DNA of 64,000 bases from CADEEN01 sp963816315 (lineage in GTDB: Bacteria; Pseudomonadota; Gammaproteobacteria; Burkholderiales; Burkholderiaceae_C), in contig CAWFJZ010000032.1 in NCBI GenBank assembly GCA_963816315.1, positions 1 to 64,000 on the forward strand. The letters run 5' to 3'. Each line of letters begins with the position of its first letter. Position 1 is the first letter of the stretch. The notes beneath the pieces were generated by a model. The model was not told the origin of the DNA. It searched no databases and was given only the letters and a program-made list of their open reading frames with translations. This document shows, piece by piece, positions 8,962 to 18,156 of the stretch. Position numbers and translations under genes: made by a program.

Positions 8962-10700
8962 TCAGTAGATCACCGGCTCGGGCGTGGCGTCCGTGCCTTG
9001 CAGGAAGTCGAAGTCGCAGCCCTCGTGGGCCTGCGTCACATGCGCGCGGTAGAGCTTGGCGAAGCCGCGCGCGAACGGTTCGGGTGCCGGCCGCCACACA
9101 GCGCGGCGGCGCGCGAGTTCGTCGTCACCGATGTCGAGATGCAGGCGGCGCGCCGGCACATCGACTTCGATCCAGTCGCCCGTTTGCACCAGCGCCAGCG
9201 GGCCGCCGATCGCCGCCTCGGGGCTGACGTGCAGCACGCAGGTGCCGTAGTGGGTGCCGCTCATGCGCGCGTCGGAGACGCGCACCATGTCGCGCACGCC
9301 GCGGTCGAGCAGCTTTTTCGGGATCGGCAGGCCGCCCCACTCGGGCATGCCGGGCGCGCCGACCGGGCCGGCGTTGCGCAGCACGAGCACGCTGCTCTCG
9401 TCGCAGTCGAGGTTCACGTCGGCGCAGGCCGTGTTCATCGCGGCCGGGTCGTCGAAGACGATGGCGCGGCCACGGTGCTGGAAGAACTTCGGGCTCGCCG
9501 CGCTGGCCTTCATCACCGCGCCGTCGGGCGCGAGGTTGCCGCGCAGCACGGCCAGCGCGCCGTTGGCGCTGACGGGGTTGTTCAACGGCCGGATCACCGC
9601 ATCGTCGAGCACTTGCGCGCCTTCGCAGGTTGTCGCCAGCGTGTGGCCGTTGACGTTGCGCTGGTCGAGGAACAGGTGCGGCTTGATGCGCACATCAGCG
9701 CCGGCAGGCCGCCGGCATAGTGAAAGTCTTCCATCAAGCCGGTCGCCGCTCGGGAACAGGTTGGCCAGCACCGGCACCTCGCGGCCGATCGCGTCGAGGT
9801 GGTCGAGCGTCAGCTCCACACCGGCGCGACGCGCCATGGCAATGATGTGCACCGCGGCGTTGGTCGAGCCGCCGAGCGCCATCTGCACGGCCGCGGCATT
9901 CATGAACGCGCCGCGCGTCAGGATGTCGCGCGGCTTCAGATCGTCCCAGACCATCTGCACGATGCGCTCGCCGCACGTGGTGGCCATGCGCGTGTGCGCG
10001 GCGTCCATCGCCGGAATCGACGGTCGAGCCCGGCAGCGCCAGGCCGAGCGCCTCGACGATCGATGTCATCGTGCTCGCCGTGCCCATCGTGTTGCAGGTG
10101 CCGGGGCTGCGCGTCATGTGCGCTTCGAGTTGGATCCACTCGGCATCGCTGACCTTGCCGGCCTGGATACTCGTCCCAGAACAGGCGCGTGTGCGTGCCC
10201 GCGCCGACTTTTCTTTCCGGCTCGCCGGCCTTGAGATAGCGGTCGTTCAACATCGGCCCGGCCGAACAAAAGATCGTCGGCAGGCCCATGCTGATCGCGC
10301 CCATCACCGTGCCCGGCGTCGTCTTGTCGCAGCCGGCGAGCAGCACGACGCCATCGACCGGGTGCGAGCGCAGCAGCTCTTCGACTTCCATCGCCAGCAG
10401 GTTGCGATACAGCATCGTCGTCGGCTTGACGATGACCTCGCCGAGGCTCAGCGCCGGCAACTCGAACGGCAGCCCGCCGGCCATCAGCACGCCGCGCTTG
10501 ACCGACTCCGCGCGCTCGCGCAAATGCGCATGGCAAGGCGACAGATCGCTCCAGGTGTTGACGATGGCGATGCACGGCCGCTGCATCACGTCTTCGCGCC
10601 GCAGGCCCTGCTGCTGCATGCGCTGGCGGTGCGCAAAGGCGCGCATGCCGCCGGCGGCGAACCAGCGGCGGCTGCGCAACTCGGCGAGCGTTTTTGGCAT
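8962..10700 (-). CDS. IlvD/Edd-family sugar acid dehydratase (several frameshifts)
   Basis: Iron-sulfur dehydratase that would convert an aldonate such as arabonate or galactonate to the 2-keto-3-deoxy acid. The N-terminal part (start ATG 10700) has PCIAIVNTWSDLSPCHAH and VLLAGCDKTTPG. The middle has TRSPGTCNTMGTAST, and the C-terminal part has MALGGSTNAAVHI, RDMVRVSDARMSGTHYGTCVLHV and SPEAAIGGPLALV. The cluster-binding cysteines (CDKTTPG, GTCNTMG) are present. The gene is read in three frames: one indel near 10165, one near 10020, and a compensating pair near 9737 and 9698 that scrambles about 13 residues. All regions are highly conserved, so sequencing error is the simplest explanation. 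It is the first gene of the operon. Confidence 0.8.
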
Positions 10701-10705
10701 CGCGC

Positions 10706-11710
10706 TCAGGATACTCCGCGGCACATCAAGGAAACGCCGGGCCGCCCCAAGTTTCCTTGCTCCCTCTGGGGGACGGCCGCCGCAACGCGGCGGCCTTGGG
10801 GGCGATCAGGCCAGTGTCGTTTCGCTGCCGCGCGCACCGCCGCGGTGAGGTCGGTCAGCGCCGGCAGCGCCAGGCGGCTGACCTGCCAGTGCAACGCCAC
10901 GTCGATGCCCTGCCCCGGCACGAGCTCGACCAGGCGGCGCGCCGTCAGATGCGTTTGCACAAGAGCCTCTGGGTTCATGCCCCAGCCGAGGCCGGCCAGA
11001 CAGGCCTCGACAAAACCTTGCGACGACGGCAGGCCGTGGCAGGCCGGCGCGACGGCGCGGCGCGTGATGCGGCGCATCCAGCGCACCTGCAACTGGTCCT
11101 TGCGGTTGAACAGCAGGCAGGGTGCACGTTCGAGCGACAGCGCGTTGACGCCCTGCGCAAACCAGCGCCGCATGAAAGCCGGGCTGGCCGTCGCGCAGTA
11201 GCGCAGGCGGCCGAGCGGCAGGCTGCGGCAACCCTGCACCGGCGCGGCCGAGGCGCTGACGGCGGCCAGCACATCGCCGCGGCGCAGCGCCTCGGCGGTG
11301 TGGTCCTGGTCATCGACCAACAGGTCGATGCGCAGTTGCGGATGCGCCTGCGCGAATGCCGCCAGCGCCGGCACGAACCAGGTCGCCAGCGAGTCGGCGT
11401 TGACGGCGATGCGCAACGTGGCCGTGGCGCCCGCCGCACCGCGTGCCGCCGCCAGGGCCGGCAACGTGGCCACGAGCTCGGCTTCGAGCAACGCCACGCG
11501 CTCGGCGTGGCGCAGCAACGGCGCGCCGGCGGCCGTGGCCACGCAGGGCGTGCCGCGCTGCACCAGCACCGCGCCGATACGCTCTTCGAGCTGGCGGATG
11601 CGCTGCGACACCGCTGAGGGAGTGACGTGCAGTGCGCGCGCCGCGCCTTCGAAGCTGCCTTCGCCGACCACGGCGGCCAGCGCCGCCAGTTGCGCGTGAT
11701 CGAGTGACAT
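10706..11710 (-). CDS. argP: LysR-family transcriptional regulator, ArgP/IciA type
   Basis: A 334-residue LysR-type regulator. The N-terminal winged helix-turn-helix reads DHAQLAALAAVVGEGSFEGAARALHVTPSAVSQRIRQLEERIG, and a LysR substrate-binding domain follows. It is divergent from a LysE/ArgO-type exporter, the standard arrangement in which ArgP senses lysine/arginine and controls export. The start is ATG 11710, directly before the conserved SLDHAQLAAL. The last ~35 residues are encoded by a dispersed GC-rich repeat (10737-10803) and exceed the usual family length of about 300. The true end may have been extended by the repeat. Confidence 0.83.
   Translation of the reverse strand: MSLDHAQLAALAAVVGEGSFEGAARALHVTPSAVSQRIRQLEERIGAVLVQRGTPCVATAAGAPLLRHAERVALLEAELVATLPALAAARGAAGATATLRIAVNADSLATWFVPALAAFAQAHPQLRIDLLVDDQDHTAEALRRGDVLAAVSASAAPVQGCRSLPLGRLRYCATASPAFMRRWFAQGVNALSLERAPCLLFNRKDQLQVRWMRRITRRAVAPACHGLPSSQGFVEACLAGLGWGMNPEALVQTHLTARRLVELVPGQGIDVALHWQVSRLALPALTDLTAAVRAAAKRHWPDRPQGRRVAAAVPQREQGNLGRPGVSLMCRGVS
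10737..10803. repeat. Dispersed palindromic repeat, copy 1
   Basis: GC-rich repeat beginning CCGGGCCGCCCCAAG, followed by a CTCCCTCTGGGGGA palindrome and GGCCGCCGCAACGCGGCGGCC. Related copies lie at 13098-13162, 21352-21440, 41467-41535 and 42481-42556. Here it forms the 3' end of the LysR-type gene. Confidence 0.6.
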
Positions 11711-11778
11711 GAGCCACTTTAAAGTCAATGAAGGAAGTTTAGTTGGACTGAATCATCACCGGCGTCCACGATGCAGCG
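11711..11778. promoter_or_regulatory. Divergent control region between argP-type and lysE-type genes
   Basis: This 68-base gap is clearly more AT-rich than its surroundings (for example CTTTAAAGTCAATG and AAGTTTAGTTGG). It must hold the promoters of both divergent genes and, by analogy with ArgP systems, the regulator's binding site. No exact operator can be fixed from sequence alone. Confidence 0.45.
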
Positions 11779-12408
11779 ATGTCCAGCACTGCCGTCACCG
11801 CCGTGGCCACAGGCTTTGCGCTGTCGGCGTCGCTGATCGTCGCCATCGGCGCGCAGAACGCCTTCGTGCTGCGGCAAGGCCTGGCGCGCGAACATGCCGG
11901 CGCGGTCGCGCTGTTCTGCGCCGCCAGCGACGCGCTGCTGATGACCGCCGGCGTGCTCGGCATGGGCCAGGCCATCGCGGCGATGCCCGCGCTGGCCGGC
12001 ACGATGGCGGCGGCCGGCGCCGCGTTTCTCGCCGCCTACGGATCGCGCGCGCTGCTGCGCGCGTGGCGGCCAGGCGCGCTGCACGCCGGCGCACAAGCGC
12101 CGGTGCGCTCGCGCTCGCGGGTGCTGGCGCAGGCCGCGGCGTTCACCTTCCTCAACCCGCATGTCTATCTCGACACCGTCTTGCTGGTCGGCAGCGTCGG
12201 CGCTCAGCAGCCGCCGGGCGCCTTGCGCGCGGCGTTCCTGCTCGGCACCTGCGCGGCCAGCTTGGCCTGGTTCTTCGGCCTGGCCTACGGCGCGCGCCTG
12301 CTCGCGCCGTGGTTCGAACGCCCGGCAGCCTGGCGCGTGCTCGACGCGCTGATCGGCCTCACGATGTGGACACTGGCGGCCTGGTTGGCGCGCTCGTTGT
12401 TTTCGTAG
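11779..12408 (+). CDS. LysE/ArgO-family amino acid exporter
   Basis: A 209-residue inner-membrane exporter of the LysE superfamily, expected to have five or six transmembrane helices. The N-terminal motif GFALSASLIVAIGAQNAFVLRQGLAREHAG matches the family, as does AAAFTFLNPHVYLDTVLLVGSV. With the divergent ArgP-type regulator it should export excess basic amino acids such as lysine or arginine. The 3' end overlaps the 3' end of the hybrid kinase gene by about 50 bases (convergent). Confidence 0.85.
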   Translation: MSSTAVTAVATGFALSASLIVAIGAQNAFVLRQGLAREHAGAVALFCAASDALLMTAGVLGMGQAIAAMPALAGTMAAAGAAFLAAYGSRALLRAWRPGALHAGAQAPVRSRSRVLAQAAAFTFLNPHVYLDTVLLVGSVGAQQPPGALRAAFLLGTCAASLAWFFGLAYGARLLAPWFERPAAWRVLDALIGLTMWTLAAWLARSLFS

Positions 12409-15400
12409 GCGCCCAGCGCAGCAGCGCATCCAGCAGCCGCTGCGCGTCAAGCGGCTTGGTCAGGAAGTCGTTCATGCCGGCAGCCAGGGCCTTGTCGCGC
12501 TCGGAGGTCAGCGCCGCCGCGGTCAGCGCGATGATCGGCAGCGTTCGGGCATCGAAGCGCCGGCGCAGCACGCGCGTCGCTTCGTGGCCGCCCTGCACCG
12601 GCATCTGCACGTCCATCAGCACGACATCGAACGGCCGGCCGGCGTCGGCGCGCTGGGCAATCGCCGCCACCGCCTCGGCGCCATCGACGGCTTCGGTCAC
12701 CGTCACGCCCCACTGCCGCGCGATCGCCGTGGCGATCATCATGTTGACCGGGTTGTCCTCGACGATCAGCAGCTCGAGGCCGACGAGCCGGCGCTCGAAC
12801 GTCGGCGGGCGGCGCAAAGGCCGACGACGGCGCTTCCTGCGCGCTCGCCGGCAGCGGCAGCTCGGCCCAGAAGCGGCTGCCGCGCCCGGGCTCGCTGTGC
12901 ACACCGACGCTGCCGCCCATCAGTTCGGCGAGCTCGCGGCAGATCGACAAGCCCAGACCCGTGCCGCCGTAACGCCTTGTCGTCGATACGTCGCCCTGCG
13001 TGAACGGCTGGAACAAGCGGGCCTGCACCTCGGCGCTGATGCCGGGGCCGCTGTCTTCGACTTCGAAGCGCACCCGCGGCTCGGCGAGCGCATGCAATGG
13101 AGCCCCTGGCTCGCTGCGCTCGCGTCCCCCGAGGGGAGCGTCATGGGCTTGGGGCGGCCCGGCACCCATGACGTGCAGACGCACATAGCCGACCTCGGTG
13201 AACTTGAGCGCGTTGCTGATCAGGTTCGACAAAATCTGCCGCAGCCGCACCGGATCGCCGCGCACGCGCCGCGGCACGCCCGCGCTGACCTGCATCGTCA
13301 GCTGCAGCGCATGGGCGTCGGCCAGCGCCGCATAACCATGCTCGACCGATTCGAGCAGCGCGTGCAGGTCGAAATCGGTCTTCTCCAGGCGCAGCTTGCC
13401 GGCCTCGATCTTCGACAGGTCGAGGATGTCGCTGATGACGCCGGCCAGGGCCTGCGCGCTGTCGTCGATCTGCGCCAGGTACTGCTCGCGCCGCGCGTCG
13501 TCGAGGCCGGGTTGGCGCGCCAGCCGCGCCAGGCCGACGAGGCCGTTGAGCGGCGTGCGGATCTCGTGGCTGGTGTTGGCCAGGAAGGCGCTCTTGGCAC
13601 GGTTGGCGGCTTCGGCGTCGTCGCGCGCGCGTGCCAGCGCCTGTTCGACGGCACGCCTGTCGGTCACGTCTTCGGCGATCCAGATCGTGCCGCCTTTGGC
13701 CGGGTGCGTCGGATCGATCGGCCGCGCCAGCAGGCGGCACAGGAACAGGCTGCCGTCGCGGCGCTTCATCGTGCGCTCGAACTCGATCGCTTCACCGCGC
13801 GCCAACGCCGGGCCATAGAGCGCGCCGATCTCCTCGTACGCGGCGGCGTCGACCGATGTCACGTCGCCGCTCTGGCCGATCAGCGCGCCGGCAGGCCAGC
13901 CGAACATCTGCTCGAAGCGCGGGTTGGCCAGAGCGAAAGTGCGGCCGCGCGTCATCGCGATGCCGATCGAGGCATTGGCGAGGATCGCTTCGCGCTCCAA
14001 GCGCGCGCGCTCGCTTTGCGTGATGTCGCGCCCGTTCAGCACCATGTAGTCGCGCCCTTCCATGACGAAGCGCGCCGCCGAAACCAGCATCAGGACCTCG
14101 CGGCCGTCGCGGCGGCGGAAGATCACGGCGTGGTCGCGCACGCCGTCGGCCGCCAGCATCGCGGAGAAGAAGTCGTCGTGCGCTTCGGCGCTGCCCCACA
14201 GGCCGAGCTCGGTGGCGGTGCGGCCGATGGCCTCGTCGCGCGCGTAGCCGGACAGCGCGACGAAGGCTTCGTTGACCATCACGTAGCGCTCGGTGGACAA
14301 ATCGAGCAGCGTGATGATGTCGGGGCTGGTGGCGACGACGTGCGACAGCAGCGCTTCGGAGCGCGCACGCGCGCCTTCGGCACGCTGGCGCTCGGTCTCG
14401 TCGCGGTAGATCGACAGCAGCGCCTCGCCGCCGTCGGCCTCGACCTTGACGCTCGTCACCTGCACCGCCAGACGCCGGCCGGCGGTGGTGCGCATCGAAA
14501 ACTGCTGCGGCGGCGCGGCTTCGCCGATCGGCACGGTGGCCAGGCGTGCCAGACGCCGCGCCGCGAGATCGCGCGAGCCGTCTTCGGTGTCGTAGAAGCC
14601 GAGCAGCGACTGGCCGATCAGATCCTTCTGCTCCCAGGCGCCGAAGAGGGCCAGCGCGGCGACGTTGGCGTCGAGCACGCGGCCATCGCGGTGCAGCACC
14701 AGCGGCGACGGCGAACGCGCGAAGAGTTCGCGGTAGCGCAACTCGGTGGCGCGGCGCTGCGACTCGGCGGCGTCTTCGTCGGTGATGTCGCGGCCGACGC
14801 CCCAGTAGCCGAGAAAGACGCCGCGCGCGTCGAGGCGTGGCCGGCCGCTGATCGACATGCAACGAGTGACGCCGCCGGCGCCGCGCTGCAGCACGCGCAG
14901 GTCGGTGAAGGGGCGGCGCAGTTCGAGATCGGAGCGGTGCACGTCCATCGCCTCGTCGCTCAAACCGAAGTCGCTGACTTCCCACGGCGCCTTGCCCAGA
15001 CGATCGGCCAACGCCGGGTTCGGCTGGCGCGCTGCCATGCTGGGCGATGTGGGTGAAGCGCAGTTGCGCGTCGGTCTCCCAATACCAGTCGGCCGCCACC
15101 GCGAGCAGGCCGACGAAGCGCTGCTCGCGCTGGCGCGCGCGCGCCAGCGCGCTGTTGATGGCGCGCCGTGTCAGCAGGCCGATCACCGTGCCGGCGATCA
15201 GCAGCGCGGCCTGCTGCGCCAGCGCCGGGCCCAGGCCGGCCACGCCATGCTGGGCCGGCACCACGCCGACGAACACCGCCACGGCCAGGCCGGTCAGCAG
15301 CGCGCCGTGCACCAGCGACAGCGCCAGCGTGACGCCGACCGGAATCAGCGGCGCGGCCGCGCACAGGATCAGCGGCGCGAACGCCAGCCCCGGCAGCAGC

Positions 15401-15708
15401 AGGCCGTTGCCGCCGACGGCCGCGACGACGACGGCCACCGCGCCGGCGCCGAGCACCGTCAGCCCGGCCATGAGACCGACGCGAAAGACCCGCGGCAGCA
15501 GCGCCAGCAGCGCATAGACCGCGGCCAGGATCAGGCAGGCCAGGCTAGCGGTGCGCGACGCCGCCGCGCCGGTGGCCAGCGGCCAGACCTCGTAAGACAG
15601 CGCAAAGCCGACCGCCATCACCATGCCGATGATCGGCAGCCAGCGCGCCGCACGCTCGCCGCGCTGGGCCCGGTTCATCGGCTCGGCGGCGGGCGCGGCG
15701 CGAGGCAT
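12359..15708 (-). CDS. Membrane-bound hybrid sensor histidine kinase with PAS domains and receiver (two frameshifts)
   Basis: Large signalling kinase. The N terminus (start ATG 15708) carries six or so hydrophobic helices. Four PAS/PAC-like segments follow (for example SPLVLHRDGRVLDANVAAL, SPDIITLLDLSTERYVMVNE, FALANPRFEQMFGWPAG). The HisKA box is FLANTSHEIRTPLNGLVGLARL. The ATPase domain has NLISNALKFTE, DSGPGIS and GGTGLGLSICREL. A C-terminal receiver domain has LLIVEDNPVN, phosphoacceptor MDVQMP and a TKPLD lysine. One-base shifts near 15040 (between the membrane part and the first PAS) and near 12800-12830 (before the receiver) divide it into three frames. A dispersed repeat is inserted in frame inside the ATPase domain. 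The input signal is unknown; no partner regulator is adjacent. Confidence 0.82.
13098..13162. repeat. Dispersed palindromic repeat inside the histidine kinase gene, copy 2
   Basis: Carries CTCGCTGCGCTCGC, then CCCCCGAGGGG, then CTTGGGGCGGCCCGG (the complement of CCGGGCCGCCCCAAG in copy 1). It keeps the kinase reading frame open and adds roughly 21-25 residues (GPPQAHDAPLGGRERSEPG and following) between the N box region and the G1 box. Confidence 0.65.
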
Positions 15709-15718
15709 CGCAGCCGCC

Positions 15719-16549
15719 TTAGACGAACGCCGCTTGCGCTGCGGCCAACGCGTCGCGCGTCGCCCGCGCGACGCTGCGAGCGGCCTCGGCGAAGTCGTCA
15801 CCGGCGCTGGCGTAGAGCACGGCACGCGATGAGTTGACGATGATCGGCGCGCCGGGCCGCCAGCCGGCCTGCACCGCGGCGCGCGCATCGCCGCCTTGCG
15901 CGCCGACGCCGGGGATCAGCAGCGGCAGCGTCGGCGCGAGTTGGCGCACGCGCTCGATCTCGGCCGGCACGGTAGCGCCGACGACGAGGCCGAGGCGGCC
16001 GTTGCGGTTCCAGGCGCCGGCGGCCAGCGACGCCACATGTTCATAGAGCGTGCCACCGGCCACGAGCGGCAACGATTGCAGGTCGGCGCCGCCGGGGTTG
16101 GACGTGCGGCAGAGCAGGAACAGGCCGCGGCCGTCGTGCTTCAGGTACGGCTCGATCGAATCGAAGCCCATGTAGGGCGACAGCGTGACCGCGTCGGCCT
16201 GATAGCGCACGAAGGCCTCGCGCGCGTACTGCTCGGCCGTGGCGCCGATGTCGCCGCGCTTGGCGTCGAGGATCACCGGCACGTCGGGCGCGACGCGTTT
16301 GATGTAGGCCATCAGACGTTCGAGTTGGTCCTCGGCGCGCTCGGCGGCGAAGTAGGCGATCTGCGGCTTGAAGGCGCAGACAAGGTCCTTCGTCGCATCG
16401 ACGATGCGGGCGCAGAAGTCGAAGATTTTTTGCCCGTCGCCGCGCCAGGGTGGCGGAAATTTCGCCGGCTCCGGATCCAGGCCGACACACAGCAGCGAGC
16501 CGTGGCGTCGTTGCGCGGCGATCAGGCGGCCTGGGAAGTGCATGGCCAT
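15719..16549 (-). CDS. pyrF: Orotidine 5'-phosphate decarboxylase
   Basis: Final step of UMP synthesis: decarboxylates OMP to UMP. The 276-residue product fits the longer class (PyrF subfamily 2). Motifs are LLCVGLDPEPAKFP, AFKPQIAYFA, the catalytic VILDAKRGDIGATAEQYA (Asp-Lys-Asp arrangement), LSPYMGFDSIEPYL and LIPGVGAQGGD. It starts at ATG 16549, immediately after the purB stop with no gap, so purB and pyrF are probably co-transcribed. An ATG two codons later is the alternative start. Confidence 0.95.
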   Translation of the reverse strand: MAMHFPGRLIAAQRRHGSLLCVGLDPEPAKFPPPWRGDGQKIFDFCARIVDATKDLVCAFKPQIAYFAAERAEDQLERLMAYIKRVAPDVPVILDAKRGDIGATAEQYAREAFVRYQADAVTLSPYMGFDSIEPYLKHDGRGLFLLCRTSNPGGADLQSLPLVAGGTLYEHVASLAAGAWNRNGRLGLVVGATVPAEIERVRQLAPTLPLLIPGVGAQGGDARAAVQAGWRPGAPIIVNSSRAVLYASAGDDFAEAARSVARATRDALAAAQAAFV

Positions 16550-17938
16550 TCAGCCGCCGGGTTTGAAACGCTCTGCCAGCGTTGACGCCAGACCGGTGTA
16601 CGCCCCCGGCGTCATCGCCTTCAGCCGTTCGCGCTCGGCCGCCGGCACTTCCGTCAGGGTGTCGATGAAGGCGGCGATCGCTTCGCGTGTGATCGTGCGC
16701 CCGCGCGTCAGCTCCTTCAGCCGCTCGTACGGGTTGGCGGCGCCGTAGCGGCGCATCACGGTCTGGATCGGCTCGGCCAGCACTTCCCACGCCGCATCGA
16801 GATCGGCGTCGAGCGCCGTCGCGTTGACGCTCAGTTTGCCCATGCCGCGCGCCAGGCCGTCGATGCCGAGCAGCGTGTAGCCGAAGGCCACACCCATGTT
16901 GCGCAACACGGTCGAGTCGGTGAGGTCGCGTTGCCAGCGGCTGATAGGCAGCTTGCGCGCCATGTGGTCGAGCAGCGCGTTGGCCAGGCCGAAATTGCCT
17001 TCGGCGTTTTCGAAGTCGATCGGGTTGACCTTGTGCGGCATCGTCGAGCTGCCGATCTCGCCGGCCTTCGTCTTCTGCGAGAAGTAGCCCAGGCTGATGT
17101 AGCCCCAGGCGTCGCGCGACCAGTCGATGAGGATGGTGTTGGCGCGCGCCATCGCGTCGAACAGCTCGGCCATCCAGTCGTGCGGCTCGATCTGGATCGT
17201 GTACGGGTTGAAGGCCAGACCGAGGCCCTGCTCGACGACGCGCTGCGAGAACGCCTCCCAATCGAAGCCCGGGTAGGCCGACAGGTGCGCGTTGTAGTTG
17301 CCGACGGCGCCGTTCATCTTCGCCAGTGGCTGCACGGCGGCGATCGCGGCGCGGGCGCGGGCCAGCCGTGCGGCGACGTTGGCCACTTCCTTGCCTACGG
17401 TCGTCGGGCTCGCGGTCTGGCCATGCGTACGCGCGAGCATCGGCTGCGCGGCATGCGCGTGCGCCATCTGCGCCAACGTGGCGATCAAACCATCCAACGC
17501 GGGCAACAGCACCTCGCTGCGCGCCGCGGTGAGCATCAGCGCGTGGCTGGTGTTGTTGATGTCTTCGCTGGTGCAGGCGAAATGCACGAACTCGCCGGCG
17601 GCTTTCAATTCATCGCTGCTGCCTGCGCGCTGCTTCAACCAGTACTCGACGGCCTTGACGTCGTGGTTGGTCGTTTTCTCGATGTCCTTGATGGCCTGCG
17701 CATCGAACTCCGAGAAGCGCACGACAAAGCCGCGCAACAGGCCGCGCGCGGCTTCGGACAGCGGCGGCAACTCGGCAAATCCGGCGTCCGACAATGCGAC
17801 GAACCACTCGACCTCGACCTGCACGCGGCGTTGCATCAGCCCGAACTCGGACAACAGCGGGCGCAGCGCATCGAGCTTGGCGGCGTAGCGGCCGTCGAGC
17901 GGCGACAGCGCGGTCAGGGGCGACAAAGGAGCAGTCAT
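16550..17938 (-). CDS. purB: Adenylosuccinate lyase
   Basis: Purine enzyme acting twice: cleaves SAICAR to AICAR and adenylosuccinate to AMP, releasing fumarate. The 462-residue protein starts MTAPLSPLTALSPLDGRYAAK, as in the long proteobacterial PurB type. It has TNHDVKAVEYWLK, ACTSEDINNTSHAL, ARTHGQTASPTTVGKE and the fumarase/aspartase signature GSSTMPHKVNPIDFENAEGN. Next to pyrF it forms a small nucleotide-synthesis unit. No frameshift. Confidence 0.95.
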   Translation of the reverse strand: MTAPLSPLTALSPLDGRYAAKLDALRPLLSEFGLMQRRVQVEVEWFVALSDAGFAELPPLSEAARGLLRGFVVRFSEFDAQAIKDIEKTTNHDVKAVEYWLKQRAGSSDELKAAGEFVHFACTSEDINNTSHALMLTAARSEVLLPALDGLIATLAQMAHAHAAQPMLARTHGQTASPTTVGKEVANVAARLARARAAIAAVQPLAKMNGAVGNYNAHLSAYPGFDWEAFSQRVVEQGLGLAFNPYTIQIEPHDWMAELFDAMARANTILIDWSRDAWGYISLGYFSQKTKAGEIGSSTMPHKVNPIDFENAEGNFGLANALLDHMARKLPISRWQRDLTDSTVLRNMGVAFGYTLLGIDGLARGMGKLSVNATALDADLDAAWEVLAEPIQTVMRRYGAANPYERLKELTRGRTITREAIAAFIDTLTEVPAAERERLKAMTPGAYTGLASTLAERFKPGG

Positions 17939-18156
17939 CGAGCGCCGGATTGTAGGGAGCCCGCATCGACCGGTTGCCGTCGAACGCGATCATGGGCAAG
18001 CGCCGCGGCGACGTGTCCTGTCGCAGCGTCGCCACGCGCGAGCCGGGGGGAGCGTGGCCTGCCTGGCCTCGACGCGCGCAGGGCGACGCCCTCGGCCGCG
18101 CTTGACGCCGGATAATCGCCGGCCCGAATCGATTGCCACCGTTGCTCCCCCACCCC
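17939..18156. other. Intergenic region between divergent purB and glycosyltransferase
   Basis: About 218 bases holding the promoters of the purB-pyrF unit and of the glycosyltransferase gene. It is GC-rich; no convincing promoter box, RNA gene or repeat was recognised. Confidence 0.4.

Noticed and set aside
18001..18120. Possible further copy of the dispersed repeat near 18050
   Set aside because: Contains a G-run but lacks the paired C-run palindrome and the conserved ends.
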